Shown: positions 8,083 to 19,766, counted from the first letter of the stretch. The stretch is DNA of 64,000 bases from Oligoflexia bacterium (GCA_903895855.1 CAITVN010000015.1:95792-159791); one strand, 5' to 3'. Notes: generated by a model from the letters alone, not told the origin. Numbers and translations: made by a program.

Positions 8083-9183
8083 CTAAACGTTAAACCTAAA
8101 GTGCATGATATCGCCGTCTTTGACGACGTATTCTTTGCCTTCAACTTTGAGTGCGCCGGCATCGCGAATCGCTTGCTCAGACTTGTATTTGATCAAGTCG
8201 TTGTAGTGGTACACTTCAGCGCGAATGAACCCTTTTTCAAAGTCAGTGTGAATCACACCAGCGGCTTGAGGGGCTCTCCAGCCTTTTTCAATGGTCCAGG
8301 CACGCACTTCAATGTCACCAGCGGTGAAATAGGTTTCTAAGCCCAGAATCTCGTAGCCCGCCCGAATCACGCGGTTCAAGCCTGGCTCAGCCATGCCCAT
8401 GTCTTTCAAGAATTCAGCTTTTTCGGCTTCATCGAGTTCAGAGATTTCGCTCTCGATTTTTCCGCAGATGGGTACCACGGGGCTACCTTCTTTTTTTGCA
8501 TACTCAACCAGTTTAGAAAAATACGGATTACTCTCAGGGTGCGCGATGTCTTTGTCGTCAACGTTCGCGACGTACATGACTTTCTTGGCGGTGATGAGGT
8601 GAAAGTCATCAATGAGAGCGAGCTCTTCGTGGTTGAGGTTCATGGCTCTAACGGGTTTACCACTTTCAAGCGCTGACTTGACGGGATCGAGAACTCCCAT
8701 TTGGGCTGCGGCTCGTTTGTCTCCGGCTTTAGCTGCTTTTTGAGTCGATGAAAATTTCTTAGTAACTGTCTCAAGGTCAGCGAGAATGAGTTCGGTGTCG
8801 ATCACCGAAATGTCACGAAGGGGGTCAACGCTACCATCAACGTGAATGACGTTGCTGTCTGAAAAGCAGCGAACCACATGCGCGATCGCGTTGGTTTCAC
8901 GAATGTGCCCGAGAAATTGATTTCCGAGGCCTTCGCCTTTTGATGCGCCTTTGACCAGACCAGCAATATCAACAAATGACATGGTGGCAGGAATGAGCTT
9001 TTGCGGCGGAATGAGCTCAGCGATTTTCGCGAGTCTAGTGTCGGGTACTTTCACCATTCCGGTATTGGGTTCAATCGTACAAAAAGGATAGTTGGCCGCT
9101 TCGGCTTTTGCTGAAGTCAGAGCATTGAAGATGGTTGATTTTCCGACGTTGGGTAGTCCGACGATTCCACATGCAATTGCCAT
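8083..9183 (-). CDS. ychF: Redox-regulated ATPase YchF (OLA1 family)
   Basis: 366 aa, the family's normal length. The P-loop '[14 protein letters not shown]' opens the protein. '[22 protein letters not shown]' is the G3/switch region, and 'NVDD' replaces the usual NKxD, which is why YchF prefers ATP over GTP. The C-terminal TGS domain ends with '[14 protein letters not shown]'. The protein binds ribosomes and is linked to stress responses and translation quality. It is the last gene of prs-pth-ychF, 15 bp after pth. ATG is preceded by AAGGAG. Confidence 0.97.
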   Translation of the reverse strand: MAIACGIVGLPNVGKSTIFNALTSAKAEAANYPFCTIEPNTGMVKVPDTRLAKIAELIPPQKLIPATMSFVDIAGLVKGASKGEGLGNQFLGHIRETNAIAHVVRCFSDSNVIHVDGSVDPLRDISVIDTELILADLETVTKKFSSTQKAAKAGDKRAAAQMGVLDPVKSALESGKPVRAMNLNHEELALIDDFHLITAKKVMYVANVDDKDIAHPESNPYFSKLVEYAKKEGSPVVPICGKIESEISELDEAEKAEFLKDMGMAEPGLNRVIRAGYEILGLETYFTAGDIEVRAWTIEKGWRAPQAAGVIHTDFEKGFIRAEVYHYNDLIKYKSEQAIRDAGALKVEGKEYVVKDGDIMHFRFNV

Positions 9184-9198
9184 TATTTCTCCTTGGTT

Positions 9199-9792
9199 TT
9201 AAGTCACTGGCTTGTTTGGGCGATTGAACTCATTCATGGCACGAGTCATCTGCCCTGCCATAACAAATTCAGAGGCTTTGGCCACTTTTTTTAGCAAATC
9301 TTCAAGTAATTTGAGTTCTTCATCAGAAAAGGCCTGTAGAACATAATCGGCCGGTGACATCGGCGAGCCGATTCGTCGGGGGTGCCCGATGCCCAGTCGA
9401 ATGCGATGGTAATTTAGGTTCTCACTGCCCAGGCATTCGTCGATCGATTTGAGGCCGTTGTGACCGCCAGAACCGCCTCCTGTTTTCAGTCGCAGTTGAA
9501 AAAGATCGAGGTCAAGGTCGTCGTGTATGACAATCAGGTCGTCGGGGGCGCATTTGTGAAATTTGAACAGTGGAGCCACCGATCGCCCCGAAAGGTTCAT
9601 GAACGTGAGGGGCTTGAGTAGGTAGACCTTTTCACTTCCTACTTTGGTTTCATAGATTTCGCCTTGATCGCGCAATAGCGGGCCACGAGCTCCCCACAGA
9701 TCGACCAAAGCGTCGACGGCAAGAAATCCGATATTGTGCCGGGTGGTTTCGTATTTAGGACCTGGGTTACCTAGGCCAACAATGATTTTCAC
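9199..9792 (-). CDS. pth: Peptidyl-tRNA hydrolase
   Basis: 197 aa. It carries the Pth1 active-site set: Asn in 'VGLGNPGPKYETTRHNIGF' (with the catalytic His of 'TRHN'), the conserved Asn of 'FMNLSG', and the Asp of 'VIHDDLDL' that activates the His. 'GGGSGGHNGLKSI' is the substrate-binding loop. It releases tRNA from peptidyl-tRNAs that drop off the ribosome. It lies between prs and ychF. The ribosomal L25/Ctc gene that often precedes pth in other genomes is absent here. Confidence 0.97.
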   Translation of the reverse strand: MKIIVGLGNPGPKYETTRHNIGFLAVDALVDLWGARGPLLRDQGEIYETKVGSEKVYLLKPLTFMNLSGRSVAPLFKFHKCAPDDLIVIHDDLDLDLFQLRLKTGGGSGGHNGLKSIDECLGSENLNYHRIRLGIGHPRRIGSPMSPADYVLQAFSDEELKLLEDLLKKVAKASEFVMAGQMTRAMNEFNRPNKPVT

Positions 9793-9833
9793 CGCAAAAA
9801 TTTGCCCTCGCTTTTTGAATGATTCGAAATTTC

Positions 9834-10784
9834 TTAGAAAAATAAACTACTGACAGAGTCGTAGTTGTGAATGCGAAAAATGGCTTCAGCGAGTAGGTTA
9901 GAAACCGAAACCTGAATAATTTTTTCACAAGTCAGTGCACTGGCGCTGAGTGGTATCGTATCGGTGACAATGACTTTTTCAATTCGCGAGTTCGAGATTC
10001 TTTCGATGGCGGGGCCGCTTAGAACCCCGTGGGATGCGGCGGCGTAAACTCGCGTGGCGCCTTTCTCGAGAACGGCATTGGCCGCTTCGGTCAACGTGCC
10101 TGCGGTATCAATCATGTCGTCGACGATGACTGCCATCTTGCCTTGAACATCTCCAACGATATTCATCGCTTTGGCGACATTCGGCCCGGTTCGGCGCTTA
10201 TCGATCATCGCGACCGATGCGTGTAATTTCTTCGCGTAGGCTCTTGCTCGCTCAACACCACCGGCATCGGGACTCACAAAGACGAGATCTTTTTCGTGAG
10301 CGAGGTCTTTGCCTAAGAAGTCGAGTATCACAGGTGAACCGAATAAGTTATCAAAGGGGATATTAAAAAATCCTTGAATTTGGCCGGCGTGAAGGTCCAT
10401 TGAAACGACTCGGGTGGCTCCAGCGCTGGTGAGTAGATCGGCAACCAATTTCGCGCTGATCGGAGTGCGCGGCGCAACTTTGCGGTCTTGTCTCGCATAG
10501 CCATAATACGGAATGACCGCAGTGATGTCTTTTGCACTCGCTCTTTTGAGCGCGTCAATCATGATGAGGAGTTCCATCAAAGTGTCGTTAACGGGATTGC
10601 TGGTGCTTTGAATGACGTAAACGTCGCGGCCCCGAACATTTTCGCGAATTTCGACGAAGATCTCACCATCGCTAAAACGACGCAGTTCGGCATGTCCTAA
10701 AGGTTTACCCAATTTATCACAGATTTTCTGGGCTAAGGGACGGCTGGCATTTCCTGATAAGATGACCCAATCACGCACTCTCAT
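9834..10784 (-). CDS. prs: Ribose-phosphate pyrophosphokinase
   Basis: 316 aa, the standard class I length. It makes PRPP from ribose-5-phosphate and ATP for nucleotide, His and Trp synthesis. Diagnostic motifs are the flexible loop '[10 protein letters not shown]', the metal-binding '[11 protein letters not shown]' and the PRPP-binding '[13 protein letters not shown]'. The N-terminal '[18 protein letters not shown]' is also typical. It is followed by pth after 41 bp and preceded by the small ferredoxin gene after 43 bp, so it probably shares a transcript with both. Confidence 0.97.
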   Translation of the reverse strand: MRVRDWVILSGNASRPLAQKICDKLGKPLGHAELRRFSDGEIFVEIRENVRGRDVYVIQSTSNPVNDTLMELLIMIDALKRASAKDITAVIPYYGYARQDRKVAPRTPISAKLVADLLTSAGATRVVSMDLHAGQIQGFFNIPFDNLFGSPVILDFLGKDLAHEKDLVFVSPDAGGVERARAYAKKLHASVAMIDKRRTGPNVAKAMNIVGDVQGKMAVIVDDMIDTAGTLTEAANAVLEKGATRVYAAASHGVLSGPAIERISNSRIEKVIVTDTIPLSASALTCEKIIQVSVSNLLAEAIFRIHNYDSVSSLFF

Positions 10785-10827
10785 ATTGAGAAAATGGCTA
10801 ACACGGCGTCATCATTAAATCTATTTC

Positions 10828-11172
10828 TTACTTCCCCTTTTTTTGGGGGGCGGTTTTGCCCTTCTGGTCGGGCTTTTCGGGCTCGACATTTCTGATTGGG
10901 TGAATGGCATTGACTGGACAAACCACCATACACAGAGTGCTACCGTCGCACGAGTCGGTATCGATGACGAAATGGTTGCGCCCAAAAAAAATTGCTTGAG
11001 TAGGGCAAACATCTCTGCACACTCCGCATAAATTGCAGGCGTGTGAAATCGCATATTTGACCACTGCGGGTTCTTGATTTTTGGCCTGGTCTTTTTTGGG
11101 TCCGTCGTGGCCAGAAGAGTGTGCTGCCGAGTGCCCTGCCGAATGCCCTGCCGGGTGTTGTGCTGCTGTCAT
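10828..11172 (-). CDS. His-rich 2x[4Fe-4S]-type ferredoxin with one ligand replaced
   Basis: 114 aa. The first cluster motif is complete (Cys46, 49, 52, 56 in 'CNLCGVCRDVCP'). In the second, 'CDGSTLCMVVCP', Ser78 occupies the position of the second cysteine (Cys75, Ser78, Cys81, Cys85). That site may therefore hold a [3Fe-4S] or Ser-ligated cluster. The first 25 residues form a His/Gly/Ala/Ser tail with repeated GHSA-like units, perhaps metal-binding. A Lys/Pro-rich C-terminal tail ends the protein. It sits 6 bp after the HDOD-like gene, so the two are almost certainly cotranscribed. Confidence 0.85.
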   Translation of the reverse strand: MTAAQHPAGHSAGHSAAHSSGHDGPKKDQAKNQEPAVVKYAISHACNLCGVCRDVCPTQAIFFGRNHFVIDTDSCDGSTLCMVVCPVNAIHPIRNVEPEKPDQKGKTAPQKKGK

Positions 11173-11178
11173 CGAGCT

Positions 11179-12246
11179 CTACCCTTCTTTGAAGGCTTGA
11201 ATCGCAAACCCGGCGATTTGTTTAACGGTCGTTTCTGATAACTTAAGGTCTTTCACGAGAGCCGCTATCGGCTTACTGAATTCAAACGTTTTGATGTCTT
11301 CTATACGACTCAGGCGATTCGATAGGTGAATGAGCGCAGATAAGTCGTAGAGGTCATGATCGATCGACTTAAGAAGTGACGGGTTGAGATAGTAATTGAG
11401 GGCTTTCTCGATCGGTGCAAAGAAACGAAAAGAAGTGGCGTAGAGCGCGGCAAGTTCGGCGTGGGTCCACTCAAAGTGTTTAGGTTCGCGAATCAAGAAA
11501 GCCAACTCGGCTTCGTCACCGAGTTTTTCATTCGCCACTTCAAACTTAAACCAAGATTTTGCCTCGAGATCTTTGGGATACAGAATGTACTGAATCACGC
11601 GACCAGACCAGCTGAGTAAAGTACCGGCAAAAACCTGTGAGTCGTACTTGGTGGTCTCAGCGATAGAGCCCAGTTGGTAGGCAATTAAGGCGGCTTTCAG
11701 TGCTCGTTTGAAGGTCTGATCGACGTAAACTTTAATGTCTCCGGTTGCCTTATTCGCAATGGCCAAAGCTCGTAACCAGTCGAAGTGAAGGCCGGCTAGA
11801 TAGGCTTGATCTGACAACGCCAGTTTGTGCTTTTCACAAAATTCCTCAACCAATAAGGCACATTTGATTTGTTCGCGAGGAGTTACCAGAAAGCGGTCGG
11901 CCTTTTTTATTGGGATTCCCAATTTACTGATGCGCTGCACCCTGATGCAAAATAGACTGTTGCGAATCGCTGCGCGTCCCAGCAAACCCAGGGTCTTTTC
12001 TAGCAAAAGATCATGCCGATGTGGCTCAATGCTGTCGTCGGCCATCCACCGATTGATGCGTTCTTGAAGAATATCAACTTTGAGAATGAGATCGCCGTAG
12101 AGCGGATTCTTCATCAGTGGCTTCAAGAGGTCTTGTGCGCGATTTTCGTTCGAACTCAGTATGTCAATAACCTGACTGAGGGTGTCGCCTGGTGCTGAAG
12201 GAATGCAGAAGTTAGTGATGAATCCATCGATTCCTGATTGAGACAT
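11179..12246 (-). CDS. HDOD-like helical signalling protein
   Basis: 355 aa, mostly alpha-helical. The segment 'LLKPLMKNPLYGDLILKV' followed by 'LLLEKTLGLLGRAAIRNSLFCIR' and later 'QAYLAGLHFDWLRALA' follows the order of HDOD domains (an inactive HD-superfamily fold used in bacterial signalling). The 'AGLLHDIG' signature has decayed to 'AGLHFDWL', so no metal catalysis is expected. It diverges from the CBS-domain gene with 27 bp between starts and is tightly linked to the downstream His-rich ferredoxin, suggesting they work together. Family assignment is moderate. Confidence 0.55.
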   Translation of the reverse strand: MSQSGIDGFITNFCIPSAPGDTLSQVIDILSSNENRAQDLLKPLMKNPLYGDLILKVDILQERINRWMADDSIEPHRHDLLLEKTLGLLGRAAIRNSLFCIRVQRISKLGIPIKKADRFLVTPREQIKCALLVEEFCEKHKLALSDQAYLAGLHFDWLRALAIANKATGDIKVYVDQTFKRALKAALIAYQLGSIAETTKYDSQVFAGTLLSWSGRVIQYILYPKDLEAKSWFKFEVANEKLGDEAELAFLIREPKHFEWTHAELAALYATSFRFFAPIEKALNYYLNPSLLKSIDHDLYDLSALIHLSNRLSRIEDIKTFEFSKPIAALVKDLKLSETTVKQIAGFAIQAFKEG

Positions 12247-12273
12247 TCTATATTTTTAGTGTAAACTAACCTC
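12238..12273 (+). promoter_or_regulatory. Promoter giving a leaderless CBS-protein mRNA
   Basis: TTGAGA (12238-12243) and TAAACT (12262-12267) are 18 bp apart, and six bases separate the -10 from the ATG at 12274. Transcription would begin at or next to the start codon. No Shine-Dalgarno is seen. The -35 lies over the start codon of the divergent HDOD-like gene. Confidence 0.4.
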
Positions 12274-12675
12274 ATGGAAACACAAGCATCAGAAATCATG
12301 TCAAATGAAGTATTAACCTGCACTGCTTTGACCACTCTCGAAGAAGCGCTAAAAATCATGATCAACAATCGCATCACCGGTATGCCAGTTGTTGATGGTG
12401 AGGGAAAATTAGTTGGAATCGTCTCTGAGTCTGATCTCATTAAATTATTTGGGGTTATGAAAGATCCTGACCAGGCATTTTTTCAACAGCCCATTATGTA
12501 CTCGACTGATTTTCACACAATTTCTGCAAATACCCCACTGACTGAGATCATTAATGTTTTCATCAAGACTCGAACAAGGCGATTACCCGTGATTGACGAG
12601 AATCGAAGACTCATCGGTATTGTGAGTAAACGAGATTTGATGAAATTATTTTATTATCGATCGAGGCTTATCTGA
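12274..12675 (+). CDS. CBS-domain pair protein
   Basis: 133 aa containing only two tandem CBS domains (about 7-60 and 72-128). The motifs 'MINNRITGMPVVDGEGKLVGIVSESDLIKLF' and 'RTRRLPVIDENRRLIGIVSKRDLMKLF' are textbook. Such stand-alone pairs bind adenine nucleotides (AMP, ATP, sometimes SAM or c-di-AMP) and regulate partner proteins. The stop codon overlaps the probable CTG start of the next gene, so the STAS-like/coiled-coil protein is a likely partner. Confidence 0.9.
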   Translation: METQASEIMSNEVLTCTALTTLEEALKIMINNRITGMPVVDGEGKLVGIVSESDLIKLFGVMKDPDQAFFQQPIMYSTDFHTISANTPLTEIINVFIKTRTRRLPVIDENRRLIGIVSKRDLMKLFYYRSRLI

Positions 12676-13523
12676 AACTAAAAATTCGTCTTGAAAAAGA
12701 GTTTCCGGTGCTACAACTGCTAGAGGCAATAACGGCTGCTGATGTGGCCACCCTCAAGGCGGGGGTCGCAAATCTGCTGAAAAACGGCAAAAATCGAATC
12801 ATCATAGAACTCACCGATCAAGCAGACATTCCTAATGAGTTCATAAAAGAACTGGCTGCACTCGATTTGATTTCTCGCGAACTGGCAGGACGCATTGTCT
12901 TAGTGAATTTGAGTGCTCCAGTGGCATCAAAGGTGGCAAATTTTTCGAATCCGCCACAATTGGTCGCTCTTAAGACGGCTGCTGATGCGGTAGAAGTATT
13001 TAAAAAATTGGCGGCAGCAAAAGCGGCGGCTCCAGCAATAGCGGCGGCGGCGGCAGCGCCCGCGAAACCAGCGGCACCAGCAGCGGCAGCGCCAGCACCC
13101 GCGAAACCAGCGGCACCAGCAGCGGCGGCGGCGGCAGCGCCAGCAAAACCAGGCGCTCCAGCAACAGCAGCAAAACCGGGTGCTCCAGCAAAGCCCGGAG
13201 CTAGCGATAAGATGGTAGTGGGTTCAGGGGGGGCTAAACCAGGAAAACAGCCGCCTGCACCGGTGGCACCTCCAGTTGAAGAGCCTCCTCAGTCTGAAGA
13301 AGAGATGACTCAGAGTCGTGAACGCTTTCGAATGCGTGAAATCAATGAACTGGGTCCGCTTAGACAACGAATTACGCTACTTGAAGATGAAAATACTCAG
13401 CTTCGAACGACCCTGAAGACCATGATGCTTGAACGTCGGATTCCTGTAGACGAGGCTGGGTTCACTACAAAAATTGCAGAACTCGAAAAGCGAGTCGAAT
13501 CACTACTTGAAAAAATTGGTTAG
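12672..13523 (+). CDS. STAS-like domain, Ala/Pro linker, coiled-coil protein
   Basis: 283 aa if started at CTG 12672, which has GAGG five bases upstream and overlaps the CBS stop as CTGA. A conventional GTG at 12708 would give 271 aa but would remove the first strand ('LKIRLEKEF') of the STAS-like fold seen in residues about 1-110. The middle (about 110-200) is an Ala/Pro/Lys low-complexity linker built of AAPAKP-like units. The C-terminus (about 210-283) is a predicted coiled coil ('LRQRITLLEDENTQLRTTL'). The shape suggests a phospho-regulated or scaffold protein that reaches another complex through the linker. No direct homolog is recognised. Confidence 0.75.
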   Translation: MKLKIRLEKEFPVLQLLEAITAADVATLKAGVANLLKNGKNRIIIELTDQADIPNEFIKELAALDLISRELAGRIVLVNLSAPVASKVANFSNPPQLVALKTAADAVEVFKKLAAAKAAAPAIAAAAAAPAKPAAPAAAAPAPAKPAAPAAAAAAAPAKPGAPATAAKPGAPAKPGASDKMVVGSGGAKPGKQPPAPVAPPVEEPPQSEEEMTQSRERFRMREINELGPLRQRITLLEDENTQLRTTLKTMMLERRIPVDEAGFTTKIAELEKRVESLLEKIG

Positions 13524-13537
13524 GTCTCTTATCTAAT

Positions 13538-13565
13538 ACACCCTTAACGGTGTGCTATTTTTGGT
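13538..13565 (+). terminator. Weak hairpin followed by T run
   Basis: ACACC (13538-13542) pairs with GGTGT (13549-13553) across a six-base loop, followed by GC, TA and five Ts. It lies just after the stop of the STAS-like gene and overlaps the end of the convergent dockerin-like gene. A five-pair stem is weak for an intrinsic terminator. Confidence 0.3.
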
Positions 13566-14058
13566 AAACCATTTTGCAGCCGAGTTTTGCCAATGCCCGG
13601 GGGTTGCCACCGAAGGCTGCAGTAATGAGCTCTTCATCTGCTTTATTGACGACGCTGTCTGCGTTTAGGTCGAGATCCTTGGCGCGCGCCCCCCACTTTT
13701 CGAGAGCAGGCACCTGGCCAGCGACAACACCAGCCACTGCCATGATATCAAATCCATTGATTCGTCCGTCGCCGGTAATATCGCCGCGATCGCACTGCTG
13801 CTTAAAGTCACCTAGAGGCTTGCAAACCCTACGACCGTCGGTGGTCTTCAGAGCTTCGACCTCACGATAACCCTCATTGCAGTAGCAGATCGCTTCACGT
13901 TCGGAAGATCTGGTTCCTTCTGCACAGTTCCAGTCACAGTTAGTGCCGTTGACGATCTTGTAAGGGGCTTGGCACGGGTCAGAAAAACCTTGATGGGCTT
14001 GAATTCCAAACAGAATCACGACGGCGAGGGCAAAATTTCTCAAAAATTTGATTGTCAT
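13555..14058 (-). CDS. Secreted dockerin-like repeat protein
   Basis: 167 aa. The signal peptide ('FLRNFALAVVILFGIQAHQG') is followed by a Cys-rich segment of about 60 residues ('CNEGYREVE', EGF-like in look). The C-terminus then carries two dockerin type I / EF-hand-like loops: 'GDITGDGRINGFDIMAVAGVV' and 'DLNADSVVNKADEELITAAF'. The first has the D-x-D/N-x-D calcium pattern; the second is less complete. Dockerin modules bind cohesins in cellulosomes but also occur alone in many bacteria. No cohesin gene is visible here. Its role is probably extracellular or cell-surface. Confidence 0.7.
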   Translation of the reverse strand: MTIKFLRNFALAVVILFGIQAHQGFSDPCQAPYKIVNGTNCDWNCAEGTRSSEREAICYCNEGYREVEALKTTDGRRVCKPLGDFKQQCDRGDITGDGRINGFDIMAVAGVVAGQVPALEKWGARAKDLDLNADSVVNKADEELITAAFGGNPRALAKLGCKMVYQK

Positions 14059-14133
14059 CGAATTATTTTACAATAACTCAATTGAATAAAACCAACAAAT
14101 TCGAGAAAAACTTCTGGGGTCTCCGATGCGCCG

Positions 14134-16848
<2,715 letters not shown>

Positions 16849-18012
16849 TCAATTTCTCAGTATCGGAGATTTTGGCAGCGCGGCCGGCCTTCTCTCGGCT
16901 TCGATCCATTTGCCTTTTTCAGCCTCGAGTTGCATTGACTTAGAATTCCAGAGACCGTTCGGAACGAGTCTGTGAAATTCTTCGAATGCCGTAAATGCAC
17001 GCTCATACTCTCGTGATCGTAGGTAGGTTTCAGCAGCGATAAAGTATTGCGATGCCTTAGTTCTTTCTAGTTCAGAAAAGCTGCCCAATGGATGCTCTGA
17101 TATGAGCTTCTTGGCTGCGGTTTGGGTCTCAGAGGGCATGTTGATAAAAAGTGCGGCTTCGCCAAGACTGGTGCTTTCGGCCGGAATTTTTCCATCTATC
17201 CATTTTTGGCATTTTGCCAGAGGCAGTCTGTTGATGTCGGCAGTGCATGCGCAAGATTTGGCAAACTGATTGGTGTGAAACCTGGCTTCTGGATTGCCGC
17301 TTCCGAGTGAAAGCACTTCGCCGGCGATTGAGCCCACTGAGAAAACCGCAAGGGCAATGGGTAATTTTAGTAGGCTGCGTTTACGAATTTTTTGTCCGAT
17401 ACCAAATTGAACAGAAGCCGCAAGAACGGCCGCAATGAAGAATGGAACGACCATTCTTAGAAAGATGCCTGATTGAGCAAAAGGCAAGAACACCGCGGTG
17501 CAAGTATCAGTGAGAGCCGAGTTGAAAATCAATTGAAGAAATTGATAGAGTCCCACGCTCGCGACAGTGACGAAGACTGCACTTGTCGACAATCCCCAGT
17601 TCTTAGGTCTGAGAAATCCGTGCAACCACTCTTTGAACTGGCGACTTTCTTTACTCTCAATTCGAATTTTTTTTGAAATGCCATCGCCTTTCGCTGATTG
17701 AGCCGCGGCCGGAGCCGCCTCATCCATGAGCTGAAATTTCTGCATTCCAAACTCGACAATTCCACCTGAATTCACGAGAAGCGGGGTTTTCGCTTCAATG
17801 AACTTTCCATCAATCGAGGTCTTGTTGGTTGAGCCTAGGTCTTCGATCCATAATTTACCGTTCTTGATGTTGATGCGGAAGTGAGTGCGGCTCATGCGAT
17901 CATCATCTGGAAATGTCTCGTTTCCGTGTGATCGACCAAACGTCATGCCGTCATAAAGCGTGATCGATCGTTTCGCATTGAGGTCCCAGAAAATTAAAGT
18001 AGAGTGTGACAT
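16849..18012 (-). CDS. FHA-domain membrane protein
   Basis: 387 aa. The N-terminal FHA domain (about 18-95) shows the phosphothreonine-binding pattern 'FGRSHGNETFPDDDRMSRTHFRI' followed by 'LEDLGSTNKTSIDG'-type residues (here 'IEDLGSTNKTSIDG'). Three hydrophobic segments follow at about 140-240. A C-terminal soluble part with two Cys and helical, TPR-like repeats ('YFIAAETYLRSREYERAFTA') ends the protein. It would read Ser/Thr phosphorylation in the cytoplasm and pass it across the membrane. It is the last of three minus-strand genes with a STAS-like and an HD-GYP-like protein, 74 bp after the STAS-like gene. Confidence 0.85.
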   Translation of the reverse strand: MSHSTLIFWDLNAKRSITLYDGMTFGRSHGNETFPDDDRMSRTHFRINIKNGKLWIEDLGSTNKTSIDGKFIEAKTPLLVNSGGIVEFGMQKFQLMDEAAPAAAQSAKGDGISKKIRIESKESRQFKEWLHGFLRPKNWGLSTSAVFVTVASVGLYQFLQLIFNSALTDTCTAVFLPFAQSGIFLRMVVPFFIAAVLAASVQFGIGQKIRKRSLLKLPIALAVFSVGSIAGEVLSLGSGNPEARFHTNQFAKSCACTADINRLPLAKCQKWIDGKIPAESTSLGEAALFINMPSETQTAAKKLISEHPLGSFSELERTKASQYFIAAETYLRSREYERAFTAFEEFHRLVPNGLWNSKSMQLEAEKGKWIEAERRPAALPKSPILRN

Positions 18013-18086
18013 AGTGAGTAAGCTAGCTCCGTCACTTTATTTTCGGCAGTTTTTAACGGTATCTTCAGGCACTTAACAATTTAACG

Positions 18087-18374
18087 TCACGCGGCTTTAG
18101 CTTGGATAGAGTCTCTGATGACTTTTTCGATGACTCTCTTACTTTCAAGGTCAAGATTCTTCAATCGTATTCGCTGTCTAAAACGATTTTCGCCCATTTC
18201 AATGATGGTGGTTCCGATCAGTTCTTTGGCAAAGACGTAATTCAATGATGACACACCTTGAAAATCGAGCAGAACCAGTTGGTTGGTTCCTTCAAACTCA
18301 CGCCTGAGTTCTTGAGCGAGGAGCCTTGAAATTTTTTGGTTTCTCATTTTTGATTGAACTAAGATTACTTTCAC
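18087..18374 (-). CDS. STAS-like (DUF4325) domain protein
   Basis: 95 aa. 'LVLLDFQGVSSLNYVFAKELIG' is the core of the STAS-like DUF4325 family (beta strand, then the D..G...S turn and helix). Members often accompany histidine-kinase-like ATPases or other signalling genes. Without a second domain it probably binds a partner protein. It lies 51 bp after the HD-GYP-like gene and 74 bp before the FHA gene. Confidence 0.75.
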   Translation of the reverse strand: MKVILVQSKMRNQKISRLLAQELRREFEGTNQLVLLDFQGVSSLNYVFAKELIGTTIIEMGENRFRQRIRLKNLDLESKRVIEKVIRDSIQAKAA

Positions 18375-18425
18375 AGAATATCAATCGGCACTTGCGGCTG
18401 AGTGTTGAGAAAAATATTTTTTCAC

Positions 18426-19766
18426 TTACCCATCAAGTTGCTTGCGATTGCTTCTAAATGCTGTCGCTATTTTCTTGAAATGTCCGTCGGTGTATTTTTG
18501 TTCCATACTATCAATGAATTCTGAAACCCGGAACTCAGGACTCTTGAATACCTGATCAACAAAATCATGTGCGATAATAAATAAACTGGCGAGCGGCGAG
18601 ATGTGCGAAGCAGTGACTCCGCGCGGAAAGCCTCTACCGTCAGAAGTTTCGTGGTGTTGTAAGATCACCTGGTCAACGTCGGGCGGAATTTCAGTGAAGT
18701 TTTTGACAATTTCTGAACCGAGAAAGGGGTGATTTTTGTAAGTACTCAATTCGGCATCAGTAAACAGTTCTGTCTTTGCGGCAAATTCTTCAGGGGTTGA
18801 AATTTGGGCGAGTAATTGATTGGTTAAGACGATGTCGTGAAAAAGTGCCGCGAAAGTTAGCTTTTGAAAAGTGGTATCTGAGGGCCAATTCATGATTGCG
18901 GCAAACGCGCACGAGACTTGCGCTAGGTAAATGCTATGCGAGCTGATGTATTTTCCCTTGTCTCGGTTTAAAGCCGAAAGAAACTGGCTTAGGCGCGGAG
19001 CATTTCCAATTGAACGCATGGTGAGGGCCACGCCTTGTTTTGCAACCAATTCAACATCAGGCGTGTAACCCATGACCGTGCCGAGATCTTGAATAGCCTC
19101 GTGAATGGCGCCGGCCCATTCGGTTGCACTCTTGGTAGTCATGGTACCGGCTTGTTGCGTTAATTTCATGAGGTCGGTTTTGAATTTTGTGAGAAATTCG
19201 CCTGACTCAGATGTTTTTAAGTAAAGGTATTCAATTTTTTTCTTCTCTAGAAAATGATCGAGATCGGTTTTGTCGAAAGTGTCACCTTGTTTAAACATCT
19301 TCACAAATTTAATGCTCGATAGGCGAATATAGATATCAGACTTTAATGGGCACACCCGAGTGAGTAGGGTTGTCTTGATTCGACAGTATTCTGGAGTGGC
19401 TGAGCTACAAATAATGCGCCCACTCTTGATGCCGGCTTTGATTGAACTCTCGAGGTCTGAAACCAAGTTTTCGACCTTGATTGATCCAATGACTATATCG
19501 GGGTAGGCCTTCAGGTTTGAACTGGTTTTGTCTTTAATTACTAACGCAGGAACCTGGCTTCCGGTTGAGAGCAAGAACTTGAGAACCTTTGAGTTAGACT
19601 CATTGTCTTCGCAGATCAAAAGATCGATTTCTTGGTCGCTGAGAAAATGATCAATGGCCTCTTGTGATGTGTGCATCGCCAGAGCCTGAAAACCAAAAAT
19701 AGACTCTAGGCTAAAAGACAGTCGATCCGTCACGTCAGCATTCGCATGAATCAAAATAACTCGCAT
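18426..19766 (-). CDS. Receiver-like plus HD-GYP-type signalling protein
   Basis: 446 aa. Residues 1-110 resemble a CheY-type receiver ('LIHANADVTDRLSFSLESIFG', 'DLLICEDNESNSKVLKFL'); a phosphoacceptor position is not certain. The C-terminal part has HD-domain motifs in HD-GYP order: 'ALFHDIVL', 'HPFLGSEIVKNFTEIPPDVDQVILQHHETSDGRGFPRG'. The GYP triad is GFP, a variation also seen in functional c-di-GMP phosphodiesterases. Expected role is c-di-GMP or cyclic-nucleotide turnover or sensing. It heads the STAS-like/FHA run and diverges from citrate synthase. Confidence 0.8.
   Translation of the reverse strand: MRVILIHANADVTDRLSFSLESIFGFQALAMHTSQEAIDHFLSDQEIDLLICEDNESNSKVLKFLLSTGSQVPALVIKDKTSSNLKAYPDIVIGSIKVENLVSDLESSIKAGIKSGRIICSSATPEYCRIKTTLLTRVCPLKSDIYIRLSSIKFVKMFKQGDTFDKTDLDHFLEKKKIEYLYLKTSESGEFLTKFKTDLMKLTQQAGTMTTKSATEWAGAIHEAIQDLGTVMGYTPDVELVAKQGVALTMRSIGNAPRLSQFLSALNRDKGKYISSHSIYLAQVSCAFAAIMNWPSDTTFQKLTFAALFHDIVLTNQLLAQISTPEEFAAKTELFTDAELSTYKNHPFLGSEIVKNFTEIPPDVDQVILQHHETSDGRGFPRGVTASHISPLASLFIIAHDFVDQVFKSPEFRVSEFIDSMEQKYTDGHFKKIATAFRSNRKQLDG

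Noticed and set aside
13000..13191. Minus-strand Leu/Pro-rich ORF
   Set aside because: Antisense shadow of the Ala/Pro/Lys low-complexity linker; no independent coding features.
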